Source: Bacteroidaceae bacterium
GTDB lineage: Bacteria; Bacteroidota; Bacteroidia; Bacteroidales; Bacteroidaceae
Assembly (NCBI GenBank): GCA_011959205.1
Contig: BLLV01000255.1
Coordinates: 1 to 64,000 of the forward strand
DNA: 64,000 nucleotides
Direction: 5' to 3'
A model generated the notes under the pieces. It was not told the origin of the DNA and searched no databases. It saw only the letters and a list, made by a program, of their open reading frames with translations. Shown one piece after another: positions 60,952 through 64,000 of the stretch; position 1 is the stretch's first letter, and the number at the start of each line of letters is the position of its first letter. The position numbers and the translations under genes were made by a program.

Positions 60952-62370
60952 ATGAAGAAACTGTCGTTTATTATCTCATTTGTATTCCTGTCTATTCTTT
61001 TTGTACAGGCACAACAAGCGAAGTATGTATTTTATTTCATCGGAGATGGAATGGGTGTTAACCAAGTTTTAGGTACAGAAATGTATCGTGGAGAATTGGA
61101 AGGCAAAATTGGTGTAACCCCGTTATTATTCACTCAATTTCCTTATGCAACCATAGCCACTACTTTTTCAGCAACAAACGGGGTTACGGACTCGGCTGCT
61201 GCCGGAACAGCTCTTGCTACGGGAAACAAAACAAAGAACGGTGCATTAGGCGTTAAAAAGGATCTGGAAACCAAAATCAACAGTGTCGCCTCTTGGGCAA
61301 AAGAGAAAGGATGCCGCGTGGGCATCAGTACCAGCGTTAGTGTAGACCATGCTACGCCGGCTGCTTTTTACGCTCATCAAGGACAAAGAAGCAGCTATTA
61401 CAATGTTGGGCTTGATTTGATTGACGCTAATTTTGATTTCTATGCCGGGTCGGACTTTTTAGATCCTACCAACAAAAAAGCAGCTGATTCAAGTTCAGAG
61501 AGTCTATATACATTGGCAGATAAAGCAGGCTATACAGTAGCCCGTGGTTACAAAGATTATCAGAAAAAAGCAAAAAAATCGGAAAAACTGATTCTTTTGC
61601 AACCTACTACAGCTACAGATAACAGTTCTATACCCTATGCCATTGACCGCAAGAAAGGCGATATGACTTTGGCTGAAATTACTCGTGCCGGAATCAACTT
61701 TCTGTCCAAAGACCTTTCAAAAGGTTTCTTTCTGATGGTTGAAGGAGGCAAGATTGATTGGGCCTGTCATAGCAATGACGCCGCTACTGTGTTTCATGAA
61801 GTAATGGATATGGACGATGCTATAAAAGTTGCTTATGAATTCTACCAACAACATCCTGATGAAACCTTAATTGTAGTAACAGCCGACCATGAAACAGGGG
61901 GAATCGTCTTGGGAAAAGGTCCGTACACCCTGAATCTGCAAGCATTAAAATCACAAAAGGTAAGTGAAAGCGGGTACACCAAAATTGTAAACGGGCTGAG
62001 AAAGAAATACAAAAACCAAGTGCCTTGGAAAGTGATCAAACAATCACTGAAAGATTATTTCGGGTTTTGGGACAGCGTTCCATTGAATGAAAAACAAGAA
62101 GCTGCCTTAAAAAAGACATACGACAAATCTTTCAATAGCAAGAATATCGATTTAACTAAAAGTGAATATCAGCAGGATGAGCCTTTGGCATCTAAAGCCA
62201 AAAAGATACTGGATGACATCGCTCTGATAGGTTGGACCAGTGGAGGGCACTCAGGAGGTTATGTTCCCGTATTCGCCATCGGAGCAGGTGCCGAACTATT
62301 CCAAGGCCGCATTGACAACACCGAGATCCCGGTAAAAATAGCAGAAGCAGCCGGTTATCCCAACAATTAA
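60952..62370 (+). CDS. Alkaline phosphatase (PhoA-type), exported
   Basis: 472 aa. Signal peptide to about V-Q-A-Q (residue 22). Metal site F-I-G-D-G-M-G near residue 31; catalytic Ser in T-D-S-A-A-A-G-T near residue 79; later metal ligands D...H in W-A-C-H-S-N-D-A, T-A-D-H-E-T-G-G and S-G-G-H-S-G-G-Y-V-P. It releases phosphate from monoesters in the periplasm. An insert of about 90 residues lies between the last two metal motifs. Its stop codon overlaps the convergent helix-hairpin-helix gene by 4 bp. Confidence 0.92.
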   Translation: MKKLSFIISFVFLSILFVQAQQAKYVFYFIGDGMGVNQVLGTEMYRGELEGKIGVTPLLFTQFPYATIATTFSATNGVTDSAAAGTALATGNKTKNGALGVKKDLETKINSVASWAKEKGCRVGISTSVSVDHATPAAFYAHQGQRSSYYNVGLDLIDANFDFYAGSDFLDPTNKKAADSSSESLYTLADKAGYTVARGYKDYQKKAKKSEKLILLQPTTATDNSSIPYAIDRKKGDMTLAEITRAGINFLSKDLSKGFFLMVEGGKIDWACHSNDAATVFHEVMDMDDAIKVAYEFYQQHPDETLIVVTADHETGGIVLGKGPYTLNLQALKSQKVSESGYTKIVNGLRKKYKNQVPWKVIKQSLKDYFGFWDSVPLNEKQEAALKKTYDKSFNSKNIDLTKSEYQQDEPLASKAKKILDDIALIGWTSGGHSGGYVPVFAIGAGAELFQGRIDNTEIPVKIAEAAGYPNN

Positions 62371-63275
62371 TCGAAAGCAAGATAGTGCGACAAACGTTCT
62401 AAGTCTTTCTCAGTGAACTCCTCATACAGGGATAGCTGGGAAAGATTTTTCAATTTTCCCTTTTTCCTCCTATATTCTATAATCACCTTTGCCTGATAAA
62501 AATTCATATAAGGATGAGAGCGAAGTTTATCAAGCCCGGCCTTGTTGACATTTATTCGATGAATGGGTGCATTTCCGAGTTTAAACCATTTCAACATACC
62601 CTCATCTACATAATCCACTTCATTCAACTGAGCCGTGTCATAAAAACCTCCCAAACGTTTCCGGTAAGCCACAATCATGCGTGCAATGCCACTGCCTATT
62701 CCCGGAATCTTTTTCAACTCGGTAGTGTCCGCTTCACTCAAATCGACTAAAGTCCCTTCCGGATATTTATAAACCGCCAGCGTATCTTTCTCTCTCCTTT
62801 TAATGATGTGCAACGTATCCTGTTTCTGTTGAAAAGCCTTTGATATCTGAATATAGGGTTTCAGTATCTTAAACTTCTCAGGAGACAAACCATAAATACG
62901 AGAAAAATCATCTGCTGTTCTGAATTTGCCTCCGGCTCTCCGATATTGCAAAATAGTATGTGCAATAAAAGGAGGCAACCCACGTTGCAAAAATTCGATG
63001 GAATCGGCTACATTTGGATCAAAAGCAGCTAATATGACTTCCCTTTTTTTAGGCTTATCATAGGAAGAATATTGCAAAGATTTCTTTTTCTCTATCTCAT
63101 GTACTCCGGCCAAAAATTTTTTTATTTCTTCTATCCCCTCTTGATCCTGTTCCAAAGGCTCTTCTTCCTTTACAGGAAAAAGAACCCATATACAGACAAA
63201 TGTAAAAAGCAATGTTAACAAAAAAAGTATAGCTCTGCGTTCACTTTTTGAAAAATAGAAGAAGTCTTTCCACAT
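62367..63275 (-). CDS. Membrane-anchored helix-hairpin-helix protein
   Basis: 302 aa. One transmembrane segment at about 16-34 (A-I-L-F-L-L-T-L-L-F-T-F-V), then a charged linker and three ComEA-like HhH units. They contain L-P-P-F-I-A-H-T-I-L-Q-Y-R, I-P-G-I-G-S-G-I-A-R-M-I-V-A-Y-R and H-P-Y-M-N-F-Y-Q-A-K-V-I-I-E-Y-R. HhH units bind DNA non-specifically, and the ComEA likeness suggests a role in DNA uptake, but no other competence genes are here. It starts 8 nt after the transporter gene's stop, so is probably cotranscribed with it. Confidence 0.85.
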   Translation of the reverse strand: MWKDFFYFSKSERRAILFLLTLLFTFVCIWVLFPVKEEEPLEQDQEGIEEIKKFLAGVHEIEKKKSLQYSSYDKPKKREVILAAFDPNVADSIEFLQRGLPPFIAHTILQYRRAGGKFRTADDFSRIYGLSPEKFKILKPYIQISKAFQQKQDTLHIIKRREKDTLAVYKYPEGTLVDLSEADTTELKKIPGIGSGIARMIVAYRKRLGGFYDTAQLNEVDYVDEGMLKWFKLGNAPIHRINVNKAGLDKLRSHPYMNFYQAKVIIEYRRKKGKLKNLSQLSLYEEFTEKDLERLSHYLAFD

Positions 63276-63282
63276 TATGATT

Positions 63283-64000
63283 CTAAATTAGCCCCAATTC
63301 ATTGATAAAGATCAAAATGATAGCCACAGGTGCCACATATCTCAACAAAAAGAGATACAAATTGAAAAGGCTCACTTTCAGCTTTCCTCCATTAGTCAAC
63401 TCCCCATAAGAAACAGAACGCTTCAAGTACCATCCCACAAAAATACATACCAACAAACCACTCAAAGGAAGCATAATCTTTGCTGTAATAAAATCAAGCA
63501 GATCAAAGAATCCCTTATCAAACAGTGTATATTTCTGCATAATCCCCAATGACAGAGAAGAAACAGCTCCGATTGTGACACACCCGAAAGTAACCAAACT
63601 AGCAGCACGACCACGAGTCAAACAGAATTCCTCATGCAGAAAAGCCGTCACTACTTCATGCAAAGAAATTGTAGAAGTCAATGCAGCCAAAGCCAACAAG
63701 ACATAGAACATCACTGAAAAAATATAAGCCAATATCGGCGCACCATTAAAAGCTTGCTGAAACACATTAGGCAACGTAATAAAAATTAACGACGGTCCCG
63801 CATCGGGCTGAATACCCACAGAAAAGGCAGCTGGAAAAATAATCAATCCAGCCAAAACAGCCACAAAAGTATCAATAGCACCAACACTCAAAGCTGTATT
63901 CCCCAGTCTGGTTTCTTTCCCAAAATAAGAAGCATAGGTCGAAAGGCATCCCATTCCCAGACTCAAGGAAAAGAAAGCTTGCCCCATAGCCCCTAAAAAA
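63283..64000 (-). CDS. NSS-family sodium-dependent transporter (partial)
   Basis: The reading frame is open to the end of the window, so only the C-terminal part (about 239 codons) is seen; the internal Met at 63987 is not the true start. About six membrane segments are present. F-F-S-L-S-L-G-M-G-C-L-S-T-Y-A-S-Y is the conserved TM6 region of the neurotransmitter:sodium symporter family, and A-A-L-T-S-T-I-S-L-H-E the TM8 region. These import amino acids or related solutes with Na+. It is followed by the HhH gene. Confidence 0.88.
   Translation of the reverse strand, partial: FLGAMGQAFFSLSLGMGCLSTYASYFGKETRLGNTALSVGAIDTFVAVLAGLIIFPAAFSVGIQPDAGPSLIFITLPNVFQQAFNGAPILAYIFSVMFYVLLALAALTSTISLHEVVTAFLHEEFCLTRGRAASLVTFGCVTIGAVSSLSLGIMQKYTLFDKGFFDLLDFITAKIMLPLSGLLVCIFVGWYLKRSVSYGELTNGGKLKVSLFNLYLFLLRYVAPVAIILIFINELGLI

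Overview
The window looks like chromosomal DNA of a gut Bacteroidales, most likely Phocaeicola/Bacteroides. The reasons are a SusC/SusD pair, many exported glycoside hydrolases with Bacteroidota-type signal peptides, start-proximal TAnnTTTG (-7) promoter elements, and an arg operon (argR-GNAT-argG-argC-argD) lying divergently next to rhaBATD plus an AraC regulator. No rRNA, tRNA or CRISPR array was seen. All functional names come from reading motifs; no database search was run.

Layout. 0.6-2.2 kb: a GH30 lipoprotein. 2.5-4.5 kb: an AT-rich island with a three-gene cassette (HEPN/UPF0332-like protein, unknown protein, SecB-like chaperone), a gene fragment and a decayed IS transposase. 4.5-11.3 kb: a Rid/chorismatase-like protein, a DUF4832 lipoprotein, a DUF6057 membrane protein, a PD40 propeller with a CxxCH motif, and an AraC regulator. 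11.5-16 kb: the arginine operon, with what looks like a proC remnant at its end and an ARG-box-like site in front of argR. 16.3-22.1 kb: rhamnose catabolism and its regulator. 22.1-31.3 kb: lytic transglycosylase, ion channel, GH2, GH109, a small exported protein with a TolB-like propeller, and GH130. 31.6-53.6 kb: a polysaccharide utilization region (GH130, ricin-GH2, GH29-F5/8C; SusC, SusD, DUF1735-F5/8C; a membrane-bound SARP-like regulator; three GH92 and an EEP phosphodiesterase). 53.7-57 kb: clpS-clpA-aat, a complete bacterial N-degron module. 57-64 kb: GH27, a DASS transporter, alkaline phosphatase, a helix-hairpin-helix protein and the end of an NSS transporter.

How it works together. 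The central region would remove fucose (GH29), beta-galactose (GH2), alpha-mannose (three GH92) and beta-mannosides (GH130) from a glycan such as a host N-glycan or other mannose-rich glycoconjugate. SusCD imports the products. The rha genes would use rhamnose released by enzymes encoded elsewhere.

Most interesting. (1) The HEPN-X-SecB cassette has the order and spacing of a toxin-antitoxin-chaperone system but carries a HEPN-type first gene. (2) Five intergenic arrays are built of imperfect palindromes repeated every 22 bp (23-24 in one). Four of them lie between convergent gene ends. They fall into two half-site families (TTCAC/GTGAA and GTAAG/CTTAC) and resemble a dispersed 3'-end element I cannot name. 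(3) A regulator joins a periplasmic kelch-like sensor to a cytoplasmic SARP/BTAD-like output.
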